Assembly (NCBI GenBank): GCA_037129555.1
Contig: JBAXUS010000001.1
Span: 1-64,000, forward strand
DNA length: 64,000 bases
Source: JANXLS01 sp037129555
Lineage (GTDB): Bacteria; Planctomycetota; SZUA-567; H5-PLA8
Reading direction: 5' to 3'
Below are positions 26,764 to 36,200 of the stretch, piece after piece. The notes beneath the pieces were generated by a model, which searched no databases, was not told the origin of the DNA, and saw only the letters and a list, made by a program, of their open reading frames with translations. The first letter of the stretch is position 1. Each line of letters starts with the position of its first letter. Made by a program: the position numbers and the translations under genes.

Positions 26764-27293
26764 CACGCGTCCCTCCGTAAAAGCGGTTCGGAGAGAGTAA
26801 TTCGTTTTTGAATACACTCGTAAAGTATCGTTCGGGTGCGCGACAACATGGCCCGCACCGCGCTGGGATTCATGCCCATTTCAGTGGCGATTACACTGGG
26901 TTTCAACGCTCTGTCGTAACGCATTTGGAGCAGCGAAAGCGCACGGCCTTTGATCTGCGCGAGACATTCGCGCAAGGCGGCGGTGCGCCGTTCAAGTTCT
27001 GGTGAGAGGTCGTCGTGCGCATGTGCGAGCGCGTCGAGAAGTTCTGCATCGCCTGCCAGACAATCGCCAGGAGCGCGTTTGGTTTCGAGAATCTTATTCT
27101 TGGCCACACCGAGCGCCCAGCCGGTGAATGAGCGCGACGGATCGAATTCGGTGAACCGTTTCAGCAACACGACAGCGACATCTTGCAACACATCGTCCGC
27201 TGTATTGAAGTCGCGGATGGCGGTGCTGATGTAGCTCGACACGATGGGTTGCGCCCGTGTCCATTCTCGTGTAAACCGTTCCGAATCGTCCAT
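26763..27293 (-). CDS. ECF-type RNA polymerase sigma factor
   Basis: 176 residues. Region 2 shows DVLQDVAVVLLKRFTEFDPSRSFTGW; region 4 is a helix-turn-helix (LLQMRYDRALKPSVIATEMGMNPSAVRAMLSRTRTIL). The planctomycete pattern of short sigma plus FecR partner in one transcript is seen here (stop/start overlap TGATG). Target promoters cannot be read. It is divergent from the VWA protein at 27523, which may be under its control. Confidence 0.88.
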   Translation of the reverse strand: MDDSERFTREWTRAQPIVSSYISTAIRDFNTADDVLQDVAVVLLKRFTEFDPSRSFTGWALGVAKNKILETKRAPGDCLAGDAELLDALAHAHDDLSPELERRTAALRECLAQIKGRALSLLQMRYDRALKPSVIATEMGMNPSAVRAMLSRTRTILYECIQKRITLSEPLLRRDA

Positions 27294-27522
27294 CCGCGCC
27301 TCCCTTCAGTCATGAGTATTTGAACGCAAACCGTGAATCGTTACACGAAAAAAATAAAATTCATGAAGCGAGTGGACAGGTTTTGATTTCGGAACGCACC
27401 AAATTGTTTTACACTCTTTTGACAAATCTCTTTCACGCCGCTGACCATTGGGGTCGTCTTCTCGGGTACAAGGACACTATGATCGTTTGCCCGTTACCAA
27501 ACCCCGTTGTGGAGGATCGACA
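27294..27522. promoter_or_regulatory. Divergent promoter region, sigma factor / VWA protein
   Basis: A 229-base AT-rich gap between divergent starts. It contains an isolated ttgaca (27419-27424) without a clear -10. A strong ribosome site (ggaggatcg) precedes the VWA start. Neither promoter can be assigned. Confidence 0.35.
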
Positions 27523-28860
27523 ATGAAGACTCGACATTCAGTTGCAGTACTCGCCGTGATCGCGCTGGCGTTTTCGAGCGCCCAGATTTTTGGTGCGCAG
27601 GCGTCTCTGAGCGCAGGTCTCGCGAAGTCCGTTGTTGAAGCGAACAAGAAGCAGACCGCGTTTCTCAAAGTTGGTATGACTGGCTTTCCCATTGAAGGCG
27701 ACCGCAAGCGCGCGGGCGTGAACATCTCGCTCGTGATTGATCGCTCGGGTTCGATGCAGGGCGAGAAAATGGAGCGCGCAAAAGAGTCCGCGATGGCGGC
27801 GCTTGACCGTCTCAATTCTGATGACATCGTCTCCGTCGTCGTCTTTGATCACACCGTTGAAGTGCTCGTGCCATCGACCAAATTGACGGACAAAGAAGCA
27901 GTGCGAAACGCAATTCGCAGTGTCACGTCGCGCGGCTCGACGGCCTTGTTCGCGGGCGTTTCAAAAGGCGCTGAAGAGGTCCGGAAATTCAAAGCGAAGG
28001 AACGCGTGAATCGCGTGATTTTACTCACCGATGGCCAGGCGAACATCGGTCCGAGTTCCCCGTCCGACCTCGGCTCACTCGGCGATTCGCTGCGCAAGGA
28101 TGGCATCTCGGTGACGACGCTCGGACTGGGCAGCGATTACAACGAAGACTTGTTATCGACGCTCGCAAAGAAGAGCGAAGGCAACCACGGTTATATTGCC
28201 AACGCGTCGGACCTCGCCCGAATTTTCCGCGTCGAATTCGACGACGTCTTGTCAGTCTGTGCTCAGGAAGTGCTCGTGAAAATTGAATGCGCTGAAGGTG
28301 TTCGTCCGGTGCGTGTGTTGAATCGCGATGCGGAAATTGATGGCCGAAACGTGTTGGTCTCGCTCAGCCAGTTGTTCAACAAACAGGAAAAGTACGCAGT
28401 GCTGGAAGTTGAAATCGCCCCAGGACGCGACGGCGAATCGAAGCAGATCGCAACGGTGACTGGCACCTACGCGAACATGGCGACGAAGGCTGCGGATAAA
28501 GTGACCTCGACGGTCAGCGTCGCGTTCTCGGTCTCACAAGAAAAATGTGAGAAGAGCGAGAACCGCGATGCGCTCATCGCTGCGGTTGATCAAATCGCAT
28601 TGGAGAAGAACAAGCTTGCGACACAGTTGCGCGATGCGGGGAAAGTTGCCGAAGCATCGAAACTGTTTGGTGAAAATGACAGAGTGCTCAAGGCGTATGG
28701 CGAGAAGTTGAATTGTGCGACACTTATTGAAAATGCCACATTCAATGCAAACTCACAGCTTAACCTTGACCCGAAACTTTGGGACGCAGAACGGAAGAAT
28801 CTGAGAAACAATCAGTACCAAATCGAAAGCCAAGGCAACAACGATTATAAAAGGAAGTAA
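27523..28860 (+). CDS. Exported VWA-domain protein
   Basis: 445 residues from ATG 27523, supported by ggagga. The signal peptide runs to about residue 26 (VLAVIALAFSSAQIFGAQA). The VWA domain starts near 67 with a full MIDAS motif DRSGS (73-77) and later metal-site residues (RGSTALFAG; LLTDGQANIG). A beta-rich C-terminal half resembles chloride-channel-accessory/InterAlpha-type VWA proteins. It probably binds a protein partner with a divalent metal in the periplasm. It precedes the two-component pair by 29 bases. Confidence 0.83.
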   Translation: MKTRHSVAVLAVIALAFSSAQIFGAQASLSAGLAKSVVEANKKQTAFLKVGMTGFPIEGDRKRAGVNISLVIDRSGSMQGEKMERAKESAMAALDRLNSDDIVSVVVFDHTVEVLVPSTKLTDKEAVRNAIRSVTSRGSTALFAGVSKGAEEVRKFKAKERVNRVILLTDGQANIGPSSPSDLGSLGDSLRKDGISVTTLGLGSDYNEDLLSTLAKKSEGNHGYIANASDLARIFRVEFDDVLSVCAQEVLVKIECAEGVRPVRVLNRDAEIDGRNVLVSLSQLFNKQEKYAVLEVEIAPGRDGESKQIATVTGTYANMATKAADKVTSTVSVAFSVSQEKCEKSENRDALIAAVDQIALEKNKLATQLRDAGKVAEASKLFGENDRVLKAYGEKLNCATLIENATFNANSQLNLDPKLWDAERKNLRNNQYQIESQGNNDYKRK

Positions 28861-28889
28861 GAGTGAGCGAGTGTATGCATCTGCTTTGA

Positions 28890-30545
28890 ATGTCACTCCG
28901 AACCGAAAGTCTTCACGTGAAACTACGTCTTGCGATTGTTTTGATCCTGCTCGTCGTCGCTCCCGTCGCATTGTTGGCGTGGATGGGGGCGCTTGTTGCG
29001 CGGGGTGAGCGTGAGGCGGTGCGGAGCAAATTTGTTGACGTGCTGGGCGGAAAATTGGACGATGCGGCGGAATCGGTCGCCGCATTAATTCAGGAACGCG
29101 AGCGCGAGTTTTCTCGGGCGCTCGCGGCTCCGAATTTTCCGCAGTTGCCACAAGCCGGTGAGCTTGTACGCGACGACTTTACGCAGCGTGTGCGCGAGTT
29201 GACGCGGTCAACTGGCTGGGTCAAACAGTTCTTTGCACTGCGCACGGACGGCACGTTACTGCACCCACCACCGAACGCGCTCATCACCGAGAGTGAGCGG
29301 CAGTTTCTGCTCCGAGCGAGCCGGGTGTTGACGGATCGCGAGTGGGCTCGGCCCAAGAAATCCAGAGCAGATTATGCAGACTCAAATCGATCCGGGCAAG
29401 GCTGGACGGCGTGGCATTGGGACGAAGGGCTGCATTTGATTTTTTGGCGTGTTGACGCGGAAGGTCGCGTGACGGGCGCTGAAGTGGAGCGCGCACGCAT
29501 GGCGTCGGACATCGTCGCGCGATTACCTTCGACAACGGGCGACGGAAAGGCTGAAGCGGGCTGCACACTTCTGCGCGATGAAAATGGGAGCGTGCTTTAT
29601 CAGTGGGGCGCGTACGAACCGGCGGAGCGTGAGAAGGCGGCAGCGGAACGATTCTTACATGCGCCGCTGCAAACGTGGCGACTCGAATATCACATGCCAC
29701 CGCAGAGCTTGGAATCGGCGTTGAGCGGCGGGCGAAATTTCATGTTCGCGCTCGGATTGATTTTTGCTGCGACTGCTCTGGCGGGACTCGCGCTTTATTT
29801 TTATCGCGCGTACACGAGCGAATTGCGCGAGGCGTCGCAGCGCGTGACGTTCGTCAACCAAGTCACACACGAGTTGAAAACGCCGCTGACGAACATCCGC
29901 ATGTACGCTGAATTATTGGAATCGCAGTTGCAGTTCAATGATCAAACAGACCCGGTTTCGCTGGGGCATTTGAACATTATCGTGGACGAGAGTAGTCGGT
30001 TGAGCCGCTTGATTGCAAACGTGTTGACGTTCGCGAGCAGCCAGCGCCGACCGATGACACTGCGCAAATCCAAGGGCTGCATCGACGATACGGTGCGTTC
30101 GACACTCGATCAATTTGGCCCGGCGTTGGCCGAGAAAAAAGTACGCGTCGATTTCAACGCGGGCGCTCCGAGTCCGGTAGTGTTTGACGCCGACGCGCTG
30201 CGCCAGATGCTCGGAAATCTTGCAGGCAATGTTGAGAAGTATGCGGCGTCCGGCGGATTGCTTTCGGTCACGACATTGATGAAAGAAGAGCGAGTCCAAA
30301 TCATCGTCGAAGATCGAGGTCCGGGCGTTGCGCGCGAATTCAGAGAGAAGATATTTTTGCCATTTTTCAGAGTCAGTAACGCGCTCGATTCCGGCGCGGC
30401 CGGTGCGGGGATTGGATTGACAATTGCCCGCGATCTGGCGCGCTTGCATGGTGGCGATTTGACGCTGGCTGACTCACCCGTGGGCGCGCGATTCACGCTT
30501 ACACTGACAGTTGATTTGCCCGGATCAGGAGCCTCATCCACATGA
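28890..30545 (+). CDS. Membrane sensor histidine kinase
   Basis: 551 residues with two TM helices: near 10-32 (LRLAIVLILLVVAPVALLAW) and ~285-305 (FALGLIFAATALAGLALYFY). Between them is a ~250-residue periplasmic sensor domain. The H-box FVNQVTHELKTPLTNIRMY has His327. The ATPase has GNLAGNVEKYA (N), EDRGPGVA (G1) and a GAGIGLTIARDLA G2. The 3' end overlaps the response regulator start (ATGA), a classical pair. Confidence 0.9.
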   Translation: MSLRTESLHVKLRLAIVLILLVVAPVALLAWMGALVARGEREAVRSKFVDVLGGKLDDAAESVAALIQEREREFSRALAAPNFPQLPQAGELVRDDFTQRVRELTRSTGWVKQFFALRTDGTLLHPPPNALITESERQFLLRASRVLTDREWARPKKSRADYADSNRSGQGWTAWHWDEGLHLIFWRVDAEGRVTGAEVERARMASDIVARLPSTTGDGKAEAGCTLLRDENGSVLYQWGAYEPAEREKAAAERFLHAPLQTWRLEYHMPPQSLESALSGGRNFMFALGLIFAATALAGLALYFYRAYTSELREASQRVTFVNQVTHELKTPLTNIRMYAELLESQLQFNDQTDPVSLGHLNIIVDESSRLSRLIANVLTFASSQRRPMTLRKSKGCIDDTVRSTLDQFGPALAEKKVRVDFNAGAPSPVVFDADALRQMLGNLAGNVEKYAASGGLLSVTTLMKEERVQIIVEDRGPGVAREFREKIFLPFFRVSNALDSGAAGAGIGLTIARDLARLHGGDLTLADSPVGARFTLTLTVDLPGSGASST

Positions 30546-31231
30546 CCGTATTAATTGCCGAAGATGATCCGCGCATTCGCCGAGGGCTTGCGGAGATTTT
30601 GGATGCCGAAGGCTTCCGCACGATTCTTGCCGCCGATGGCCGCGAGGCGCTGACGTTGTTTGAATCGCGCAAGCCGGATTTTATTTGTCTCGACATCATG
30701 ATGCCGGCGATGAGCGGTTACGATGTCTGTCGCGCAATTCGCTCGTCATCGCCGCAGATTCCGATTGTGTTTATCAGCGCGAAATCCGAGGAGATCGACA
30801 AAGTGCTCGGGCTTGAATTGGGCGCGGACGATTTCATTGTCAAGCCGTTCGGTGTGCGTGAAGTTGTCGCGCGGGTACGTGCGGTGGCGCGGCGTTGCCT
30901 GGCACAATCGAACACCGGTGAGACGTCCAAACCAGAATCGTTTGCGATGAACGACCTCGACATTTTCCCGGCCCAATTGCGTGCGAAGCGGAGAACGGTG
31001 GTCATTGAATTGAGCATGCGCGACATTCGGATTCTTGAACTTCTTTTTCAGAACAAGGGTCGAGTGCTGGACCGCAACACGATCTACAATCACGCATGGG
31101 AAGTCGATTTCTTTCCGAACAGCCGGACGCTGGATCAGCACATTTCACAACTACGCAAGCGTGTCGAAATCGACGCGGCGAATCCTGAAATCATACGCAC
31201 GGTTCACGGCGTCGGGTATCGGTTTGACTAA
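30542..31231 (+). CDS. OmpR/PhoB-family response regulator
   Basis: 229 residues. The receiver domain has acidic Asp8/Asp9, phospho-acceptor Asp51 (CLDIMMP) and Lys101 (FIVKPF). The C-terminal winged helix carries IRILELLFQNKGRVLDRNTIYNHAW and HISQLRKRVE...IRTVHGVGYRFD. It is the partner of the kinase at 28890 by gene overlap. Targets unknown. Confidence 0.93.
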   Translation: MTVLIAEDDPRIRRGLAEILDAEGFRTILAADGREALTLFESRKPDFICLDIMMPAMSGYDVCRAIRSSSPQIPIVFISAKSEEIDKVLGLELGADDFIVKPFGVREVVARVRAVARRCLAQSNTGETSKPESFAMNDLDIFPAQLRAKRRTVVIELSMRDIRILELLFQNKGRVLDRNTIYNHAWEVDFFPNSRTLDQHISQLRKRVEIDAANPEIIRTVHGVGYRFD

Positions 31232-31248
31232 CGCTGAATCGCTGACAT

Positions 31249-31608
31249 TTACGCCGGGACGTACTGCGTCAAGGCTTCGTTGTCGATGTCGCCATGGCTC
31301 GCGTTCCACGCGATTTTAGGCCCGGCGTTGATCAGAATCGCTTGCGGCGATTCGTGTTGAATGCCGGTGTCGGCTGCGATCTGGCGCGAGATGGGGCGTG
31401 CCGCGACCACGTCAACGGAGTATATGAGCAGCGACTCACGTTCCGGAAGCGCAGCGACGTAGCCGCGAAAAATGCCCTCGGCCCAAAAACTGGTCGGACA
31501 CGTCGGGCTGCGTTTGAAGATGAGCAGGGACGGCGCGTTGGGCACGTTGACTTCTTCCCAAAGCGTCTGCCAATGTGACATGTCGGTGAGTGACTGAATG
31601 GTTGCCAT
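31249..31608 (-). CDS. YtxJ-like (bacillithiol-type) monothiol protein
   Basis: 119 residues, the full family length. It matches the thioredoxin-fold YtxJ pattern: LLIFKRSPTCPTS with Cys37, ISRQIAADTGIQHESPQAILI with the cis-Pro region, and a closing NASHGDID. YtxJ-type proteins are proposed to remove bacillithiol from oxidised proteins in Firmicutes and some Bacteroidota. Finding one here suggests a low-molecular-weight thiol of that type, which I cannot confirm from this window. It is convergent with the response regulator and stands alone. Confidence 0.78.
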   Translation of the reverse strand: MATIQSLTDMSHWQTLWEEVNVPNAPSLLIFKRSPTCPTSFWAEGIFRGYVAALPERESLLIYSVDVVAARPISRQIAADTGIQHESPQAILINAGPKIAWNASHGDIDNEALTQYVPA

Positions 31609-31698
31609 AACTATAAGTCTTCGCTGAAGTCACCTGTAAGTCAAGATGAAACGCGCGCGGTGCTTTTTTTTCGCACGGGGCGGAGTATCATTTTCTGC

Positions 31699-32169
31699 AT
31701 GAATCCCAGCGCTACGCATTCATCCGCAGCGGACGACGGGTCCGACGAGACGTTCATCGAAGTCCGCTACGGCGAGACGGACCAGATGGGCTACGCGCAT
31801 CATGCGACGGCGGTGAGTTGGCTCGAATACGGGCGCGTGCATTGGCTGCGCCGGCGCGGGTTGAAGTACCGAGATTTGGAAGCGGCTGGGATACTTCTGC
31901 CTGTCGTCAATCTCGCGATTCGGTATCACGCGCCGGGACGTTTTGAAGACCATCTTTCGATTCAAACGAAACTCGTGGACCTCGGCAAAACACGCATCAC
32001 ATTTGAAACCAAAGTCGAGCGCATCGAACACACTACGTCGCGGACTCTTCTTGTGTCCGGCTCGGTGGAGTTGGTATGCCTGAACAAAGACGGACGTATT
32101 CAACGCCTTCCGCCGGAACTGACGAGCATCTGGGAAAAAATCAGCGGACACACTGATGGCCCGCGCTGA
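31699..32169 (+). CDS. YbgC-type acyl-CoA thioesterase
   Basis: 156 residues from ATG 31699; a farther in-frame start at 31660 gives residues unlike the family. Hotdog fold: YGETDQMGYAHHATAVSWLEYGRVHWL carries the family Asp/His area and the wall residues; LAIRYHAPGRFEDHLSIQT and RITFETKVER follow. It hydrolyses short or medium acyl-CoA in the cytoplasm. The 3' end overlaps lpxK by 14 bases, so the two are probably co-transcribed. Confidence 0.82.
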   Translation: MNPSATHSSAADDGSDETFIEVRYGETDQMGYAHHATAVSWLEYGRVHWLRRRGLKYRDLEAAGILLPVVNLAIRYHAPGRFEDHLSIQTKLVDLGKTRITFETKVERIEHTTSRTLLVSGSVELVCLNKDGRIQRLPPELTSIWEKISGHTDGPR

Positions 32170-33214
32170 ACCGTCCGCGTCATTCCTCCCGTCAGGCCTG
32201 CGCTGGGCCGGGCCCGCGCTCGCGGCGCTCTATGGCTTGGGCGTCACATTCGACCGCGCAATTTCACGTGCGCACTTCGCTCCGATCACGACGCTTTGCG
32301 TTGGGAACATGACCGTCGGTGGGACGGGCAAAACGCCGGCAGTGATTTGCATTGCGCGAGGCTTGGTTGCGCGCGGACGGAAGCCCGCGATTTTAATGCG
32401 CGGCTACAAAGCTCAAGGCGGCGACGAAGCGGAAGAAGTCAAAGCCGCGCTCACTGGTTTGAATGTCCCGATCGTGCTGGGAAGCGACCGCCATGCGAGC
32501 GCGTTGAAAGCACGTGACATGGGCTGCGATGTCGCGTTGCTTGACGACGGTTTTCAGCACTGGCGCTTGAAGCGCGATCTCGACATCGTGCTCGTTGACG
32601 CGACGAATCCATTTGGCGGTGGCGCGATTTTGCCGCACGGAAAACTGCGCGAACCAATCGCTGGACTTTCACGCGCCGGGATGATTGTGGTCACACGTTC
32701 GGACGCACTTTCGAGCGATCATGAGCGCGACGATTTGCAGCGGGAACTGGTTCGATTGTCGGGATCGAAGCCGATTTGTTTTGCACAGCACGCACCCGTC
32801 GGAGTGCGACGGGTGGGGGAGGGCGGTGGTGAATGGCCGCTTGAAAAACTTAAAAATGCTCGGGCGATTGCGGCGTGTGGAATTGGAAATCCCGGGGCCT
32901 TTGAGAAGACATTGAGTACTCGTGGCGTCGTCGTTCTTGATTTTAAAACGTACGATGACCATCACGATTTTACGCGTTCGGATATGGATTCACTCTCAAA
33001 GTCGGCGCGTGAAACGAGCGCTGACTTCATCGTTGTGACCGAAAAAGATGCGGTCAAAATTGAGAAGCTGAATCAGCACTGTGATGTTCCCATCGTTGCT
33101 TTACGAGTGGAATTTAAGATCGAGCATGACGACGAATTCTGGCGCGTGGTGAGCGAGTATCTTCAACGTGGCGACGCGCGATGCGGGGACGTTATGCAGC
33201 TGCATCAGGGCTGA
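32156..33214 (+). CDS. lpxK: Tetraacyldisaccharide 4'-kinase
   Basis: 352 residues. It phosphorylates the 4' position of the lipid A precursor at the inner-membrane inner face. A short N-terminal membrane-associated helix precedes the P-loop GNMTVGGTGKTP (about 50-61). The hallmark LLDDGFQHWRLKRDLDIVLVD and TNPFGGGAILPHGKLREP segment are intact, as is VTEKDAVKIE near the end. The gene overlaps birA's 3' end by ten bases on the opposite strand. Confidence 0.93.
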   Translation: MARAEPSASFLPSGLRWAGPALAALYGLGVTFDRAISRAHFAPITTLCVGNMTVGGTGKTPAVICIARGLVARGRKPAILMRGYKAQGGDEAEEVKAALTGLNVPIVLGSDRHASALKARDMGCDVALLDDGFQHWRLKRDLDIVLVDATNPFGGGAILPHGKLREPIAGLSRAGMIVVTRSDALSSDHERDDLQRELVRLSGSKPICFAQHAPVGVRRVGEGGGEWPLEKLKNARAIAACGIGNPGAFEKTLSTRGVVVLDFKTYDDHHDFTRSDMDSLSKSARETSADFIVVTEKDAVKIEKLNQHCDVPIVALRVEFKIEHDDEFWRVVSEYLQRGDARCGDVMQLHQG

Positions 33215-34104
33215 ACGGCAACGATCTCCGCATCGGCGTAAGCTGTTTCAATGTGATCATGAACGCTACGAATTCGAAGTCGTCCGAACGTGTCGAGTCC
33301 GGCAAATGTTCCGACCTGCTCGTTGGGATTCGGGACGTCGAACGGCGGCAACCGGAACGTAATCTGTTTAGATTCCGGAAGCCACGCGCGCATTTTTTCT
33401 TCAATAGCAAAACGCAAGGCACTGCGTTGGGACGAATCGCTGAGGGCGTCGAGATGGAATTCGAGGCGCTCCAAAATGGCTTGCAATACGGCCTGGCGAT
33501 CCGAACATTTCCCGGTTTCGAGCAACAGACTCGTCGGCGGAGCTTTGTCGGTTTCGGGTAGCATGGCTTGTGTCTGATTGATGTTCAGACCGATGCCAAT
33601 CACCGCATAACCGCGCTCCAAATCGACGGGTGTCGTGTCGCTGCTCACTGCGCTTAACGCGCTTTCGCAGAGGATGCCACCGAGCTTTTTCCATCCCGGC
33701 GTGGCGTCGCATGGGACGACAATGTCGTTCGGCCATTTCACCGTGACACCGCGCAAGTGCTCGGAGAAAGAAGCGAGCGCTTCAGCACAAGCGAGACCTG
33801 CGACGAGCGGAATCCAGCCGCTGGCTTCGAGCGGAATCGTCCTCGGCCGGACGAGCACACTAAAAAGCAATCCCATCGCGGGTGGACAATTCCAGGTTCG
33901 ACCGCGCCGTCCGCGACCGGCGTCTTGTTCGTCCGCGACGAAGACAGTGCCGTGCGCTCCGTGACCTCGCGCGGCGTCGAGTGCGAGGTCGTTGGTCGAT
34001 TGCGTCCGGTTGAAAAATTGGATACGCTTCCCGAGAGCGCGCGTAGCAATGCTGCGCTCGAAGTTCGCGATGTCTTGGGTGGATTCAAAAAGAGGCGACG
34101 TCAT
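33205..34104 (-). CDS. birA: Biotin-[acetyl-CoA carboxylase] ligase
   Basis: 299 residues without an N-terminal DNA-binding domain, so it is a ligase only. It has STNDLALDAA, the biotinyl-AMP loop GRGRRGRTW (about 63-71), TVKWPNDIVV with the catalytic Lys, KLGGILCES and GIGLNINQ, then a C-terminal SH3-like domain (FAGLDTFGRLRI). It attaches biotin to carboxylase carrier proteins in the cytoplasm. Convergent overlap with lpxK. Confidence 0.92.
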   Translation of the reverse strand: MTSPLFESTQDIANFERSIATRALGKRIQFFNRTQSTNDLALDAARGHGAHGTVFVADEQDAGRGRRGRTWNCPPAMGLLFSVLVRPRTIPLEASGWIPLVAGLACAEALASFSEHLRGVTVKWPNDIVVPCDATPGWKKLGGILCESALSAVSSDTTPVDLERGYAVIGIGLNINQTQAMLPETDKAPPTSLLLETGKCSDRQAVLQAILERLEFHLDALSDSSQRSALRFAIEEKMRAWLPESKQITFRLPPFDVPNPNEQVGTFAGLDTFGRLRIRSVHDHIETAYADAEIVAVQP

Positions 34105-34184
34105 TTCACGCTTTCCAGTTCAACATTGCGACCAAATTGCCGATAAGAAGCGACAGGCTTCCACGAGCCTGCCCGGAGAATTGC

Positions 34185-35360
34185 ATGGCCGAAGACACAG
34201 AGATTATCATCGATCTCAATCTGAGTGAAGAGCAGGCTGCTGTGCGCGAGACGACACGCCAGTTCGCGCGGCTCGAACTCCAGCCAATTTCGGCACAGAT
34301 TGATCGCGAGCAGACGATCCCCGACCACGTGTGGCGGCGGCTCGCTGAAATGCAGTTGCTCGGTGTGGCCGTGCCTGCCGCGTATGGTGGGCTCGGGCTG
34401 AGCACACTCAGTGCGATCACTATCATCGAAGAATTGGCGCGCGTGTGTGCGAGCACAGCGCTGGCTGTCGCGACGCATTCAGGACTGTGCGTGTCGCCCT
34501 TGATGCGCTTCGGAACGGAAAGCCACAAACAGAAATTTTTGAAACCTCTCGCGCTGGGACAAAAGATCGGCGCGTTTTGTTTGACCGAACCGAACGCAGG
34601 CAGCGATTCTGGAAATGCGAAGACGCTGGCGGTGCAGAAAGCGGACAAATTTGTTCTGAACGGCTCGAAGATTTTCATCACCAACGCGCTCGTAGCGGAG
34701 ATATTTCTCGTTGCGGTTTCGACGAGTCCGAAAGTCGGAGCGCAGGGCATTACAGCGCTTGTCGTCGAAAGTGGGACGCCGGGATTTTCGGTCATTCCAG
34801 GCTGCGAGAAATTGGGGATGCGCGGCGTGTCCTGGGGTGAATTGAAATTCCAGGACACGGAAGTGCCGATGACGAACATGCTGGGCCTCCAGGACAAGGG
34901 CTTCGGAATTTTCATGGAGACGATGGTCGCCGGGCGCATCGGACTCGGAGCACTCGCCCTGGGACTGGCTTCCGGCGCCATGCTCGCGACGGTTAAATAT
35001 GCCGCTCAGCGAAAACAATTCGCGAAACCGATCGGCGCATTTCAATCGATCGGCAACATCATCGCGGACATGTCGGTCGGGATCGAGGCATCACGCGCGT
35101 TGGTGTATCGCGCGGCTCAATTGCGCGACGAAGGCCGTCCGCACGTGCGCGAATGCAGTATCGCGAAATTGTACGCATCCGAAACCTGCATGAAAATCTG
35201 CACCGACGCGATTCAAGTTCATGGCGGCATCGGCTACACGACCGAGTATCCGGTCGAGCGCTTTTTTCGCGACGCAAAATATCTGGAGATCGGCGAAGGA
35301 ACATCGCAAATCCAGCGCATGATCATCGCGCGGGATGTGCTGGGAAAACTCGGTGCGTAA
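34185..35360 (+). CDS. Acyl-CoA dehydrogenase
   Basis: 391 residues from ATG 34185, with ggagaattgc before it. The FAD-dependent fold is complete: FCLTEPNAGSDSGNAKT, FITNA, GAFQSIGNIIADM, and QVHGGIGYTTEYPVERFFRDAKYLEIGEGTSQIQRMIIAR (base Glu in GEGT). It oxidises acyl-CoA at the alpha-beta bond with electrons passed to ETF. Its chain specificity cannot be read; it is short-chain or branched-chain-like. A hairpin follows at 35373-35401. Confidence 0.92.
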   Translation: MAEDTEIIIDLNLSEEQAAVRETTRQFARLELQPISAQIDREQTIPDHVWRRLAEMQLLGVAVPAAYGGLGLSTLSAITIIEELARVCASTALAVATHSGLCVSPLMRFGTESHKQKFLKPLALGQKIGAFCLTEPNAGSDSGNAKTLAVQKADKFVLNGSKIFITNALVAEIFLVAVSTSPKVGAQGITALVVESGTPGFSVIPGCEKLGMRGVSWGELKFQDTEVPMTNMLGLQDKGFGIFMETMVAGRIGLGALALGLASGAMLATVKYAAQRKQFAKPIGAFQSIGNIIADMSVGIEASRALVYRAAQLRDEGRPHVRECSIAKLYASETCMKICTDAIQVHGGIGYTTEYPVERFFRDAKYLEIGEGTSQIQRMIIARDVLGKLGA

Positions 35361-35372
35361 ACTCCATCAATA

Positions 35373-35401
35373 GAAGGACGGCCTTAGTACAACCGTCCTT
35401 C
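35373..35401. terminator. Hairpin between convergent genes
   Basis: A 9-bp perfect stem (gaaggacgg / ccgtccttc) with an 11-base loop. Neither strand has a long T-run after it, so termination is probable rather than certain. Confidence 0.45.
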
Positions 35402-35415
35402 ATGTGTGATACGTC

Positions 35416-36162
35416 TTACATCTTGTCCTTCAACTTTTCATCTTCCTTACGCTTCTTGTACGCCGCGATTTCCTTCTCAGGGTTTTCGTAAAACGCGTCT
35501 TTACAGCCGCCGCAACAGACCCAATACGTCTGGCCTTTGTAGCTAACTTCCATTTTGCCCGAACCGCCGGTAATGACGCATTCGTGAGCGTTGGCTTGCT
35601 GGCCGAAGCCGCTGCCTTTGCGTGTGTAACTGACTTCACAGAACGTCGAGAAGCGACCACCGGGCGATTTCTTTTGGAGGTCGATCAACAACCGATTGCC
35701 CTTCGCGACAACACTGAACAACAGACGCGCTGGGCGACCTTCGCCGGGCGTGACGTTGTCGAACGCGACGTCGCCGCTCTTGTCCAATTCGCCGACCATT
35801 TCATCTTTTGTCTTGCCATCGGGCGAGACGCCTGTGAATTTGAATGTCCCTTTTTTGTCGCCGGGTTCGATGCGTCCGGACTTGTAGAACTTGCCTTTGT
35901 CAACGCTGAAGACCAACGCGGCGTGGCCATTTTTGAGATCAAACTGCCAGTCTGATTCTTCGGACCAGCCTTCTTTCACAGGTCCGTCTTTGGGCAATCC
36001 GGCACCGCGCCATCCGCCGACGTATTGGAAGATCGGGGCGAGCGCTTTTTTGTCGGCTTCGATCTGGCTTTTGTCTAGCGTTGCGTCGGCTCCGAAAAGA
36101 GGTGCCGCCAAACACACGCACATCAGCGTTGCAAAACAGGTACTTCGTATCACAGTCGTCAT
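35416..36162 (-). CDS. Secreted protein with C-terminal YHS/TRASH-like metal site
   Basis: 248 residues. The signal peptide (~1-24, ending LFGA) is followed by a beta-rich domain (FQYVGGWRGAG, FDLKNGHAALVFSVDKGKFYKSGRI). A short C-terminal YHS/TRASH-like domain follows: HECVITGGSGKMEVSYKGQTYWVC-CGGC (split here at the motif) with Cys in ECVI and CCGGC, then AFYENPEKEIAAYKKRK. TRASH-type sites bind metals such as copper. Function inferred only as periplasmic metal-linked. Confidence 0.65.
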   Translation of the reverse strand: MTTVIRSTCFATLMCVCLAAPLFGADATLDKSQIEADKKALAPIFQYVGGWRGAGLPKDGPVKEGWSEESDWQFDLKNGHAALVFSVDKGKFYKSGRIEPGDKKGTFKFTGVSPDGKTKDEMVGELDKSGDVAFDNVTPGEGRPARLLFSVVAKGNRLLIDLQKKSPGGRFSTFCEVSYTRKGSGFGQQANAHECVITGGSGKMEVSYKGQTYWVCCGGCKDAFYENPEKEIAAYKKRKEDEKLKDKM

Positions 36163-36200
36163 CGCTCATTCCTCAGGTTGGTTAGGTACAATCTTCTGGA

